Shown: one piece after another, positions 56,236-64,000 of the stretch
How the letters are laid out: each line of letters starts with the position of its first letter
Numbering within the stretch: position 1 is the first letter of the stretch
NCBI RefSeq assembly: GCF_006658505.1
Contig: NZ_VFUZ01000010.1
Coordinates: 124,001-188,000 of the forward strand
Direction: 5' to 3'
DNA: 64,000 nucleotides
Source of the DNA: Mesorhizobium sp. B2-4-15
GTDB taxonomy: Bacteria; Pseudomonadota; Alphaproteobacteria; Rhizobiales; Rhizobiaceae
The notes under the pieces: model-generated
Told to the model about the DNA's origin: nothing
The model's database searches: none
What the model saw: the letters and a program-made list of their open reading frames with translations, nothing else
Translations under genes and position numbers: made by a program

Positions 56236-57070
56236 GGCTATCAAGAAGGCCTTCGTCACTGGCCATCCGGTCAAACATTCGCGCTCGCCGAAGATCCATG
56301 GTTACTGGCTGGCCGCATATGGCATCGACGGCAGTTACGAGGCCATCGACGTCGCGCCGCAGGACTTCGCCGAATTCATCGCGACCTTGCAGCCTGCCGG
56401 CTATCGCGGTGGCAATGTCACCATCCCGCACAAGGAGGCAGCCTTCGCGCTGGTCGAACGCCGCGATCAGGCGGCTGAAGAGATCGGTGCGGTCAACACG
56501 CTTTGGTTCGAGGACGGCGTCCTGTGGGGCGGCAACACCGACGGCCATGGCTTTGCCGCCAATCTTGACGATTACGCGCCGGACTGGGTGAATGCGGGGC
56601 CCGCGGTCGTGCTTGGCGCCGGCGGCGCGGCCCGCGCCGTGGTCCAGGCGCTGAAGCGGCGCGGCGTCCGCGACATCCGCATCGTCAACCGCACGCTTGC
56701 CCGGGCTATAGAGTTGCGCGATCGTTTCGGCAACGGCATTTCGGCGCATGACATGGCGGCGACCAACGAACTGCTTGCCGACGCCGGCCTGCTGGTCAAT
56801 ACCACGGCACTCGGCATGCATGGCAATGAAGGCCTCTCCGCCGATCCGGCTCTGTTGCCGGCCCACGCCATCGTCACCGACATCGTCTATGTGCCGCTTG
56901 AAACGCCGCTGCTGGCTGCCGCCCGCGCCAGGGGGCTGAAGACGGTCGACGGCCTCGGCATGCTGCTCAACCAGGCCGTGCCCGGTTTCGAACGCTGGTT
57001 CGGTTTCATGCCGCAAGTCACCACGGAGCTGCGCGCGCTCATCGTGGCCGACCTGGTGCCGAAAGCATGA
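56228..57070 (+). CDS. aroE: Shikimate dehydrogenase (NADP+)
   Basis: 280 residues. The substrate-binding motif [11 protein letters not shown], catalytic Lys69 in [15 protein letters not shown] and the NADP motif [11 protein letters not shown] are all present. AroE reduces 3-dehydroshikimate in aromatic amino-acid synthesis. The ATG lies inside the last codons of maf, and the stop overlaps the coaE start by four bases, so the genes are translationally coupled. Confidence 0.95.
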   Translation: MAEAIKKAFVTGHPVKHSRSPKIHGYWLAAYGIDGSYEAIDVAPQDFAEFIATLQPAGYRGGNVTIPHKEAAFALVERRDQAAEEIGAVNTLWFEDGVLWGGNTDGHGFAANLDDYAPDWVNAGPAVVLGAGGAARAVVQALKRRGVRDIRIVNRTLARAIELRDRFGNGISAHDMAATNELLADAGLLVNTTALGMHGNEGLSADPALLPAHAIVTDIVYVPLETPLLAAARARGLKTVDGLGMLLNQAVPGFERWFGFMPQVTTELRALIVADLVPKA

Positions 57071-57672
57071 TCGTACTCGGTCTCACCGGCTCGATCGGCA
57101 TGGGCAAGTCGACAACGGCCAGGATGTTCGCCGAGGCTGGCGTGCCCGTCCACGATTCCGACGAGACCGTGCATCGCCTCTACGCCGGCAAGGCGGCGCC
57201 TTTGGTCGAAGCCGCCTTTCCCGGAACCACATCTGTCGGAGGCGTAGACCGCGCAAAACTGGGTGCCCGTGTGCTCGGCGACGCCACCGCGCTGAAGCGG
57301 CTGGAGGCCATCATCCATCCGCTGGTTCGTGCCGACGCCGACGCCTTCCTGGCCAAGCATCGTAACGCCAGCGAATCGATCGCCGTGCTCGACATTCCGC
57401 TGCTGTTCGAAACCGGTGGCCGCAACCGCGTCGACAAGGTCGTCGTCGTCACCGCGCCCGCCGAAATCCAGCGCCAGCGCGTGCTGGCGCGGCCGGGCAT
57501 GACCGAGGAAAAACTGGCGTCGATCCTGGCCAAGCAGGTGCCGGACGCGGAGAAACGCGAAATGGCCGATTTCATTATCGACACCGGCCAAGGGCTGGAT
57601 GCCGCCCGCGCCGCCGTCGCCGCCATCATCGCAGAACTCTCCGGGGATAAGTCCGGCAACACCCCCTCCTGA
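57067..57672 (+). CDS. coaE: Dephospho-CoA kinase
   Basis: 201 residues with the P-loop [12 protein letters not shown] at the start and a CoA-site region including [13 protein letters not shown]. It has the lid segment [37 protein letters not shown] typical of CoaE. It catalyses the last step of CoA synthesis. The ATG overlaps the aroE stop (ATGA), and the next gene follows 74 bases later. Confidence 0.95.
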   Translation: MIVLGLTGSIGMGKSTTARMFAEAGVPVHDSDETVHRLYAGKAAPLVEAAFPGTTSVGGVDRAKLGARVLGDATALKRLEAIIHPLVRADADAFLAKHRNASESIAVLDIPLLFETGGRNRVDKVVVVTAPAEIQRQRVLARPGMTEEKLASILAKQVPDAEKREMADFIIDTGQGLDAARAAVAAIIAELSGDKSGNTPS

Positions 57673-57746
57673 CGGCATGCTGTCGGCATTGCCCATTGCC
57701 ATTTTGTTCCGGTCTCGCGATTCTGCCCCTTGGAGCGACTGATTCG

Positions 57747-58475
57747 ATGCGTGAGATCATCTTCGACACCGAAACCACCGGCCTTGATTCGCGCGATGAC
57801 CGCGTGATCGAGCTTGGCGGCGTCGAGCTGGTCAATCGCTTCCCGACCGGCAAGACCTTCCACCACTACATCAATCCGCAGGGCCGCGCGATCCACGCCG
57901 AGGCGCAGGCGGTGCACGGCATCAGCGCGGCGGACCTTGCAGGCAAGCCGACCTTCGCCGAAATCGCCGAGGAGTGGCTGAAGTTCACGGAAGGCGCCAA
58001 GCTGATCGCTCACAACGCCACCTTCGATATCGGCTTCCTCAATGTCGAGTTCGCCCGGCTTGGTCACCCGCCGGTCGACAATGGGCTTGTCGTCGACACG
58101 CTGGCTCTGGCGCGCCGCAAGCACCCGATGGGACCCAATTCGCTCGACGCGCTCTGCCGGCGCTACGGCATCGACAACACGAAGCGCACCAAGCACGGCG
58201 CCCTGCTCGATTCCGAACTGCTGGCCGAAGTCTATATCGAGCTGATCGGCGGTAAGCAGGCCGCCCTCATCCTCGACAGCATGGCCGGGCCTTCCCAGGG
58301 CGGCGACAATGTCCGCCAGATCGAGATCGTCGTCGCCGAACGACCGGCACCGCTGCTGCCGCGCCTGACCGAAGCCGAGCGCGCCGCCCATGCCGCCATG
58401 GTCGCCACGCTCGGCGAAAAGGCGCTGTGGCTGAAAGCCGCTTCATCCGAAGCAAGTGCCGCGGCGGCGTCGTAA
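57747..58475 (+). CDS. dnaQ: DNA polymerase III subunit epsilon (proofreading exonuclease)
   Basis: 242 residues from ATG 57747, with GGAG upstream. Exo I DTETTGLD (Asp7/Glu9), Exo II NATFDIGFLN and Exo III HGALLDSELLAEVY mark the DEDD 3'-5' exonuclease. The C-terminal PLLPRLTEAERAAHAAMVATLG part binds the polymerase subunit. In many rhizobia secB comes next; here an unrelated hydrolase gene is convergent instead. Confidence 0.95.
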   Translation: MREIIFDTETTGLDSRDDRVIELGGVELVNRFPTGKTFHHYINPQGRAIHAEAQAVHGISAADLAGKPTFAEIAEEWLKFTEGAKLIAHNATFDIGFLNVEFARLGHPPVDNGLVVDTLALARRKHPMGPNSLDALCRRYGIDNTKRTKHGALLDSELLAEVYIELIGGKQAALILDSMAGPSQGGDNVRQIEIVVAERPAPLLPRLTEAERAAHAAMVATLGEKALWLKAASSEASAAAAS

Positions 58476-58541
58476 AGCAATTCCAGGAAAAGTGTGAGAC
58501 GGTTCGCCGTCCGGAATTTCGTCAAGAAACAAGGACGAACC

Positions 58542-59516
58542 TCAATACGGCCATTCGCCCCGGCCCAGCGCCGCAATTGCATCGATGATGCGGACGAAAG
58601 CCTCCGCCGCGGCTGGCACCGTGGTGCGGGCGCGCAGGAAACTGTGCACCAGGCGCTTCTCCTCATGCCACCACGCCTTGCCGCCGGCGGCCAGGATACG
58701 GTCGCGATAGGTCTCGCCGTCCGAGGACAGCGGATCGCATTCGGCCGTGATGACCACGGTGGGCGGTAGACCGGAGAAATCGGTGTCGCGCAAGGGCGAG
58801 AAGGTCGGATCGTCGGGCGATTGCCGCCTGACGGAGCGGACATCACGGTAGAAGGCGACGTCGCCGACCGACAGCAGCGGTGCCTCCGCATGCTCGACAT
58901 AGGAGCCGGCGCTTTCGTCGCCGCCGAGGCCGGGATAGATCAGCACCTGGCCGATCGCTGCGCGGGCATGCCGGCGCGTCGCCTGCGCAACAGCCGCCGC
59001 CAGATTGCCGCCGGCACTCTCGCCGCACAGCACGATCGGCAGGCTGCTCGTCTTGGCCGCCCATTCGAAGGCGGCCAGCGCATCGTTGAAGGCTGCGGGG
59101 TGGACATGCTCCGGCGCCAACCGGTAGTCGACCGACAGCACGTCGAAGCCGGTGCCGGCGCAGATCTCGGCGCAGATGTCGTCATGGCTGTCGAGCCCGC
59201 CAAGGATGAAGCCACCGCCATGATAATAGACGACCAGGGCTTGCGCGGCCTCGCCGGCGCGCTGGTAGCGTCGCACTGGAATGCCACGATCGGCGGCGGC
59301 GATCGGGCCGTCACGGGTCTTGACCCCTAATGGGCGCCCCTGACGGAAGGCCCGGCACATCCGGTTATAGACCGCGCGCTGCTTGTCGACAGGCAGGCCG
59401 ACGATCTCTTGCGGGTACCAGGCGTTGACGCTGTCAATATAGGCCCACAGGGCCGGGTCTAGCCGGGTCTCGTACTTGCCGCGGCTGGTCACGTCAGTCT
59501 GCACGGCCGGGCGCAT
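58542..59516 (-). CDS. Alpha/beta hydrolase (HSL-type esterase/lipase)
   Basis: 324 residues. The oxyanion motif HGGG is at 99-102, the nucleophile elbow GESAGG has Ser167, an Asp lies in AECDPLSSDGE and the catalytic His in LVHSFLR. These are the marks of hormone-sensitive-lipase-like family IV esterases. Its start coincides with the end of the isochorismatase-like gene (shared position 59516), so the two are coupled. The substrate is unknown, perhaps a short-chain ester. Confidence 0.92.
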   Translation of the reverse strand: MRPAVQTDVTSRGKYETRLDPALWAYIDSVNAWYPQEIVGLPVDKQRAVYNRMCRAFRQGRPLGVKTRDGPIAAADRGIPVRRYQRAGEAAQALVVYYHGGGFILGGLDSHDDICAEICAGTGFDVLSVDYRLAPEHVHPAAFNDALAAFEWAAKTSSLPIVLCGESAGGNLAAAVAQATRRHARAAIGQVLIYPGLGGDESAGSYVEHAEAPLLSVGDVAFYRDVRSVRRQSPDDPTFSPLRDTDFSGLPPTVVITAECDPLSSDGETYRDRILAAGGKAWWHEEKRLVHSFLRARTTVPAAAEAFVRIIDAIAALGRGEWPY

Positions 59517-60196
59517 CAGAGCTCGGCATAAAGCTCGGCCGCGTTGTCAAAACTGAAGCGCAACGGCACCGAGCCTTCGACCTGCCAGGCGGTGACCGTC
59601 TCGCCGGCCAGCAGCCGGCCGGCGCCGTCGGTGTCGGTAACCGCGCCGCCATAGAGCCGGTTGGCAAGGTTGAGGATACCGGTCTGGTGCATGGCCGCGC
59701 TGCCGCTGCCGCAGGCATCCTTGACCAGCAGCACGCGAAAGCCCTTGGCCACGGCGTCCTTGACGGTGGCGTCGATGCAGGCCTCGGTCCAGACGCCGGC
59801 AACAACCAGCCATTCGATGCCCGAAGCCTTGAGCTGATCGGCCGCCGGCCCGGACCGGAAGGCGCTGGCCTCGGCCTTGATCAGCAACGCCTCGCCATTG
59901 GCCGGCGCCACCTCGTGACAGATCTCGGTCAGCGGATCGCTCTTGTCGGAGAAGGCCGATTTGCCGTCGGCATCGAGCGGATGAAACGGCCGATCCTGTT
60001 TGTCGAGATCGACGATATAGGCCCAGTGATGGAGCGGCACATGGTTCTCGCGCGCCGCCGCCTGCAGTCGCCGGACGTTGGCGAGGATTTCTTCAAAGCC
60101 GTCGACCAGGTAGCGCGGATCCTGCCGGTGCTCTTCCTGCAGGTCGATGAAGACGGCGGCCACAGTGCCGCGCTTGATGGTGATGGGGCTTTTCAT
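59516..60196 (-). CDS. Isochorismatase-family cysteine hydrolase
   Basis: 226 residues with the Asp-Lys-Cys triad: Asp18 (AVFIDLQ), Lys107 (LLIKAEASAF) and Cys140 (GVWTEACIDATV). The family includes nicotinamidase, N-carbamoylsarcosine amidase and isochorismatase. An amidase-type activity fits the triad, but the substrate pocket cannot be read. It is followed by the esterase gene and lies downstream of the DddP-like and GlxA-like genes, across a repeat-filled gap. Confidence 0.9.
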   Translation of the reverse strand: MKSPITIKRGTVAAVFIDLQEEHRQDPRYLVDGFEEILANVRRLQAAARENHVPLHHWAYIVDLDKQDRPFHPLDADGKSAFSDKSDPLTEICHEVAPANGEALLIKAEASAFRSGPAADQLKASGIEWLVVAGVWTEACIDATVKDAVAKGFRVLLVKDACGSGSAAMHQTGILNLANRLYGGAVTDTDGAGRLLAGETVTAWQVEGSVPLRFSFDNAAELYAEL

Positions 60197-60287
60197 GCGG
60201 AGGGTTTTCCGGCTAACGCTGTTTCTCTCGGCATGTTGGCCGGCATGTTGGCGCAGACCTCTGATGTTGGCCGAAGAGCGTCCGCGA

Positions 60288-60477
60288 CTTCGTCATTCCA
60301 GGGCGCAGCAGCCGCGAAGCGGCGTCGCGGAGACCCTGGAATCCATGCCGTGATGTTTGTCGAAGGGTGCAGCGGAGCAGAATTCTGCTCCGTGGTGACA
60401 CGTTGGGGTCGCGGCATGGATCCTAGGGTCTGCGCCGCGTCGCTTCGCTCCTTGCTCCGCCCTAGGATGACGAAGCG
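60288..60477. repeat. Composite repeat, family 2
   Basis: Left element TTCGTCATTCCAGGGCGCAG...ACCCTGGAATCCATGCC and right element CATGGATCCTAGGGTCTGC...CCTAGGATGACGAAG face away from each other, the opposite of the arrangement at 55324. It lies in the 346-base gap between the isochorismatase-like and DddP-like genes, where no gene is seen. Confidence 0.85.
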
Positions 60478-60542
60478 AGAGGCGTTGCGGCTGATCTCGA
60501 AGGTTGGCGGTACCGCGTGTAGGCCTGCGGCGGAGACGACCA

Positions 60543-61847
60543 TCAAACCTGTTTCTCCAGGAACTCATCCTCATAGGGGAAGCGCGACAGAAGTTCGGTG
60601 CCGGTGTCGGTGATCAGGATTTCGTCCTCCAGCTTGACGCCCTCGCGGCCGCCCTTCTCGCCAATATAGCTTTCCACGCTCACCACCATGCCTGGCACGA
60701 TATGACCGTCGCGGCCATAGGTCTCGTAGTCCATGGCATGGGCGATGAACGGCGTCTCGCCATGCATGCCGACCCCGTGCATGACCGAGGTGTAGCGCTG
60801 GTCGACGAAGCGGTCCGGGATCTTCCAGGCCTTCTCGGCGATCTCGCGGAAGGCCATGCCTGGCTTGACGATCGAGATGTTGTGCTGAACCTGGTCGTGC
60901 GCCATGCGGTAGAGCGACTTCTGGTAGGGGCTCGGCTTGCCCGGCCCGCAGCGGAACGTGCGGGAAAAATCCGAGTAATAGCCGTAGCAGCCGATCGTGT
61001 CGGTATCGAGCGCCAGCAATTCGCCCGGCCGGATCTTGCGGCCACTGGCCTCGTTGAACCAGGGATTGGTGCGCTGGCCCGAGGTCAGGAGCCGCGTCTC
61101 GATGAACTCGCCGCCCTGGCGAATCACCTCGCCATACATGATGGCGAACAGGTCATTTTCGGAAACGCCGGGCTTGATCGCCTCGCGCACCGCCGCCACC
61201 GCGGCCTCCGCGCCGGCCATGGACACTTGCAGGCATTTCACCTCCTCCGGCGTCTTCACGGCGCGCACCGCCAGGATCTCGCCCTGGCAATCACGGACCT
61301 CGCAGCCACGCTTTTCCAGCGCCAGCGCCTGCAGATGGCTGCAGCGGTCGAGCCCGAGCTTCATCGAGCCGCCGCCATGCTTTTTCAGCAACTCGGCGAT
61401 CTCGTCGGCGAACGGACCGGCGGTCTCGTCGTCGCGGCCCGAAACCGACGACCAGACGAGCTTGGAAGGACGCGCCTCGTCGATCGTGTCGAGCACCATG
61501 GAGACATGGTAGCTCTGCGGATATTCGAACAGCACGATCGGCCCTTCGGTCGGAATGAAGAAATAACGGGTCGAGTTGCGCAGGAAATAGCCGAACATGT
61601 TGCGCGAGCCGGTGGCATAGCGCTGGTTGTAGGGGTCGAACAGCACGACGCCGCCATAGCCGGCCTCGCGCATCCAGCCGCGCAGCTTGGCCAGTCGGCC
61701 CTTGCGCAGTGCGTCGGCATCGATGAAGGAGGGCTCGGTGTCGGACAGCCACATGCCGCCGGCCGGATCGGCCGCCGCCGGATGGCGCATACGGTCCTTG
61801 AAGTCCACGTCCTCGGTGCTGTCCGGTTCGAAAACGACGATGCTCAT
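60543..61847 (-). CDS. DddP-like M24-family metalloenzyme
   Basis: 434 residues from ATG 61847. The core resembles the DMSP lyase DddP more than ordinary Xaa-Pro peptidases (IETRLLTSGQRTNPWF; ALDTDTIGCYGYYSDFSRTF). Metal ligands at Asp281, Asp283, Asp293, His357, Glu392 and Glu407 keep, as I recall it, exactly the DddP spacing (D295, D297, D307, H371, E406, E421). Tyr352 also matches the DddP Tyr. The position of the DddP catalytic Asp377 is Gly363 here. So it is a DddP relative that may not cleave DMSP. A GlxA-type regulator gene lies upstream. Confidence 0.85.
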   Translation of the reverse strand: MSIVVFEPDSTEDVDFKDRMRHPAAADPAGGMWLSDTEPSFIDADALRKGRLAKLRGWMREAGYGGVVLFDPYNQRYATGSRNMFGYFLRNSTRYFFIPTEGPIVLFEYPQSYHVSMVLDTIDEARPSKLVWSSVSGRDDETAGPFADEIAELLKKHGGGSMKLGLDRCSHLQALALEKRGCEVRDCQGEILAVRAVKTPEEVKCLQVSMAGAEAAVAAVREAIKPGVSENDLFAIMYGEVIRQGGEFIETRLLTSGQRTNPWFNEASGRKIRPGELLALDTDTIGCYGYYSDFSRTFRCGPGKPSPYQKSLYRMAHDQVQHNISIVKPGMAFREIAEKAWKIPDRFVDQRYTSVMHGVGMHGETPFIAHAMDYETYGRDGHIVPGMVVSVESYIGEKGGREGVKLEDEILITDTGTELLSRFPYEDEFLEKQV

Positions 61848-61953
61848 GTGCCTGGCCTTGGGTGGGTTGCTGGATTCGACCATGGCGCAGGAGGGCCGGA
61901 TGCATTGTGCGGAAAACCGCGTGGGTTGTGCGGGATGCCGCTCTGGAACGCGT

Positions 61954-62092
61954 GGCGCTGCCCCTCACCCAGCCTCCGCTTCACTCGGCTGACCTCTCCC
62001 CGAGGGGGAGAGGAGACCACCAGCGCCGGCGCCAACCTCTTCTCCCCACCGGGGAGAAGGTGGCCGCGTAGCGGCCGGATGAGGGGCCCTCG
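61954..62092. repeat. Composite palindromic repeat, family 1
   Basis: The left half runs GGCGCTGCCCCTCACCC with the hairpin CTCCCCGAGGGGGAG. The right half has CTTCTCCCCACCGGGGAGAAG and GGATGAGGGGCCC. It is another copy of the family at 13718, 17961, 20892 and 63161, lying between the DddP-like and GlxA-like genes. Confidence 0.8.
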
Positions 62093-62105
62093 TAGAGTGC
62101 GGCCC

Positions 62106-63074
62106 CTAGTGCCTTCTCGCCAGCTTCGGCGGATGTCCATGCTCCTCGCGAAATGCCCGCGCAAAGCTCGACATCGAAGCAAAGCCGCAGGCCAGCGCCA
62201 CGTCGCGCACGGCGAGCGTCGAATGCGCCAGAAGATCGGCGGCGCGCTTCAGCCGCAGCCGCCGGTAGTAACCGTTGGGCGAGATGGCGAGTTCGGAGCG
62301 GAAGGAGCGTTCGAGCTTGTCGGAGGAAACGCCGAGTTTTTGGGTCAGTTCGGCCATGCCGAGCCGCTCCTCCACGGCGTCTTCCATGATCGCGATGGCC
62401 GACAGCACCAGCTCGTTGCGGACGCCGGTACGCAGGCGCAGCGGCATCAGCTTGCGGTCGACGCTGGAGCGCAGCTGGCTGTGCACGAACCATTCGGCGA
62501 CGCCGGCGGCAAGCTCGGCGCCGTAGTCCCGGGTGATGATCTCCAGCATCATGTCGAGGCTGCCGACGCCGCCGGCCGAGGTGAAACGCTTGCGGTCGAT
62601 GACATAGAGATCGCGCCTGAGCTCGATGTTGGAAAAAGCCTCGGTGAAGGCGGCCTGGCTGGTCCAGTGCAAGGTGCAGGCATGGCCGTCGAGCAGGCCG
62701 GCGCGGGCGAGAAAGAACGCCGCATCGGCAACCGCGCCGATATGGGCGCCGCCGCGCAGGCTGCGGCGGATCCAGCTTGCCGCGTCCTCGGCCACGAGAT
62801 GATCGGCGTCGCCCCCCGAGCAGACGACGATACGGTCGACCTTCGGCGCATCCTCGGCATAAAAGCCCGGCTGGATGACGACGCCGTTCGAGGCCTCGAC
62901 CGAACCCTTCGTGCCGCCGACGATGATCCAGCGGTAGCATTCCCTCTTCGCCAGGATGTTGGCGGCGCGCAGCGGCTCGATGACGGAGCTGAACGCCATC
63001 ATCGGGAAGCCGGGAAACACCAGCACCGCGAAGGTGATGGTCTCGGTGGATTTTGAAGGGTCGCGCGTGGCCAT
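62106..63074 (-). CDS. GlxA-family transcriptional regulator (DJ-1/PfpI + AraC HTH)
   Basis: 322 residues. The N-terminal DJ-1/PfpI-like amidotransferase fold covers about residues 13-195 (TFAVLVFPGFPMMAFSSVIEPL; VDRIVVCSGGDADHL). The usual catalytic Cys lies in CSGGDA. An AraC-type double HTH follows (GMAELTQKLGVSSDKLERSFRSEL; AVRDVALACGFASMSSFARAFREEHG). Relatives GbdR and CdhR sense betaine or carnitine breakdown. A role controlling the downstream DddP-like gene is inferred from position. Confidence 0.92.
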   Translation of the reverse strand: MATRDPSKSTETITFAVLVFPGFPMMAFSSVIEPLRAANILAKRECYRWIIVGGTKGSVEASNGVVIQPGFYAEDAPKVDRIVVCSGGDADHLVAEDAASWIRRSLRGGAHIGAVADAAFFLARAGLLDGHACTLHWTSQAAFTEAFSNIELRRDLYVIDRKRFTSAGGVGSLDMMLEIITRDYGAELAAGVAEWFVHSQLRSSVDRKLMPLRLRTGVRNELVLSAIAIMEDAVEERLGMAELTQKLGVSSDKLERSFRSELAISPNGYYRRLRLKRAADLLAHSTLAVRDVALACGFASMSSFARAFREEHGHPPKLARRH

Positions 63075-63160
63075 GGCGTCCGGAGCCGGAGGTCGGGGCG
63101 CTACAATTCCGACAGAAGGGGCCTTGGGTCAATCGGACTGGCGTTTGATCATCAGGCGTT

Positions 63161-63327
63161 AGCGCTGCCCCTCATTGCCCTGCCGGGCATTTCTCCCCGT
63201 ATAAGGATGGGGAGAAAGGGCTGGCCGCAACGCCGGCGATTTGGCGAAACCATCGGCGACAGCGCCCCTCTCCCCGTCCCTATACGGGGAGAGGATGCCG
63301 GCAGGCAGGTGAGAGGCGGCGCCGACA
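63161..63327. repeat. Composite palindromic repeat, family 1
   Basis: Left half AGCGCTGCCCCTCATTGCCC with CTCCCCGTATAAGGATGGGG, and right half CTCCCCGTCCCTATACGGGG then GTGAGAGGCGGCGCCG. The interior has GGCTGGCCGCAACGCCGGCG and TTGGCGAAACC, shared with the copies at 17961 and 20892. It fills most of the 300-base gap between the GlxA-type gene and the PLP enzyme gene. Confidence 0.85.
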
Positions 63328-63374
63328 CTTCCCATATGATCTCGATTGCGAGCGAGCCGATCGCCGATGACGGC

Positions 63375-64000
63375 TCAACCCCCCAGCGCCTGTTCCAGAT
63401 CGGCGATCAGATCGTCCCCGTCCTCGATCCCCGCCGACAGCCGCACCAGCGAATCCGATATGCCGATCTCGTCGCGTTTCTCGGCCGGGATCGAGCCATG
63501 CGTCATCAGCGCCGGGTGTTCGATCAGGCTCTCCACGCCGCCGAGGCTTTCGGCGAGCGTGAACAGCTGTGTGCGTTCGAGGAAGCGTTTTGTGCCGGCG
63601 AGGTCGCGGTCGAGCACGGCGGTGATCATGCCGCCGAAAGCATGCATCTGCTGGACGGCGATGGCGTGCTGCGGATGACTGCCGAGGCCGGGATAGACGA
63701 CGCGCCGCACATCTTTTCGCGCTTCCAGCCATTGTGCGATCTTCAGGCCGTTCAACGAGTGGCGCTCCATCCTGAGTGCCAGCGTTTTCAAGCCACGCAG
63801 CGCCAAAAAGCTGTCGAACGGGCCCGATATGGCGCCGATGGCGTTCTGCAGGAATTTCAGCCGGTCGGCGAGATCCTTGTTGTCGCCGACGACAGCCACG
63901 CCGCCGACCATGTCGGAATGACCGTTGAGATATTTGGTCGTCGAATGGACCACGATGTCGATGCCGAGCTCGAGCGGCCGCTGGATGTAGGGGCTGCAAA
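63375..64000 (-). CDS. Cys/Met-metabolism PLP-dependent enzyme (cystathionine lyase/synthase-like), partial (5' end beyond window)
   Basis: The frame is open to the right edge (about 208 codons, stop at 63375). The PLP-lysine motif VHSTTKYLNGHSDMVGG is visible near the N-terminal end of the fragment, preceded by SPYIQRPLELGIDI. The C-terminal half has HALMTHGSIPAEKRDEIGISDSLVRLSAGIEDGDDLIADLEQAL, which is the conserved ending of MetB/MetC/MetZ-type enzymes. Lyase and synthase activities cannot be told apart from the fragment, and the start codon is not in the window. Confidence 0.93.
   Translation of the reverse strand, partial: CSPYIQRPLELGIDIVVHSTTKYLNGHSDMVGGVAVVGDNKDLADRLKFLQNAIGAISGPFDSFLALRGLKTLALRMERHSLNGLKIAQWLEARKDVRRVVYPGLGSHPQHAIAVQQMHAFGGMITAVLDRDLAGTKRFLERTQLFTLAESLGGVESLIEHPALMTHGSIPAEKRDEIGISDSLVRLSAGIEDGDDLIADLEQALGG

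Noticed and set aside
60543-61847. A functional DMSP lyase DddP
   Set aside because: The metal ligands match but the residue at the catalytic Asp position is Gly, so only DddP-like is claimed.

Overview
The window is GC-rich chromosomal DNA from an alphaproteobacterium, most likely a Mesorhizobium-like member of the Hyphomicrobiales (Phyllobacteriaceae). Three things suggest this. The order holA / parB-parA-rsmG-mnmG-mnmE / rho-hemJ-hemE / ppsR-maf-aroE-coaE-dnaQ is the rhizobial origin neighbourhood. ParB-type parS palindromes (GTTTCACGTGAAAC) cluster there. Several intergenic mosaic repeat families look like those of that genus. No tRNA, rRNA, CRISPR array or insertion sequence was seen.

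Region by region. (1) 1-6555, minus strand: one signalling/transport unit, with an OmpR-type regulator, a sensor kinase, a small secreted protein, two MacB/LolD-like ATPases and a large FtsX-like permease that runs off the left edge. (2) 6663-9277: membrane and small proteins (DUF347-type membrane protein, small secreted protein, isoprenylcysteine-methyltransferase-like protein, NTF2-like protein). (3) 9496-22396: a catabolic region with RidA, a metallo-amidohydrolase, an acyltransferase, an NTF2-fused flavin monooxygenase, an RpiR regulator, an SsuABC/ThiXYZ-like importer, a Gfo/Idh/MocA dehydrogenase, an amidase and an M24 hydrolase. A shared 19-bp sequence upstream of the RidA operon and of rpiR suggests common control. 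The substrate is unknown, probably an amide or N-containing compound. (4) 22593-40297: a surface region with an IalB-like protein, a 13.2-kb gene for a 4395-residue inverse-autotransporter-like protein whose passenger is beta-helical, then three tandem tail-collar-domain proteins, a PLL-like beta-propeller lectin and a GNAT acetyltransferase. This is the best candidate here for an undescribed system. (5) 40550-58475: replication, segregation and housekeeping genes, with four parS sites between mnmG and mnmE, further parS sites inside rsmG and hemE, and a putative oriC between hemE and ppsR carrying DnaA boxes and a cluster of GANTC (CcrM) sites. (6) 58542-64000, minus strand: alpha/beta hydrolase, isochorismatase-type hydrolase, a DddP-like M24 protein lacking the expected catalytic Asp, a GlxA-type regulator and the C-terminal part of a Cys/Met-metabolism PLP enzyme.

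All functions rest on motifs, gene order and remembered family features. No database search was run. Start codons were chosen from Shine-Dalgarno context where possible.
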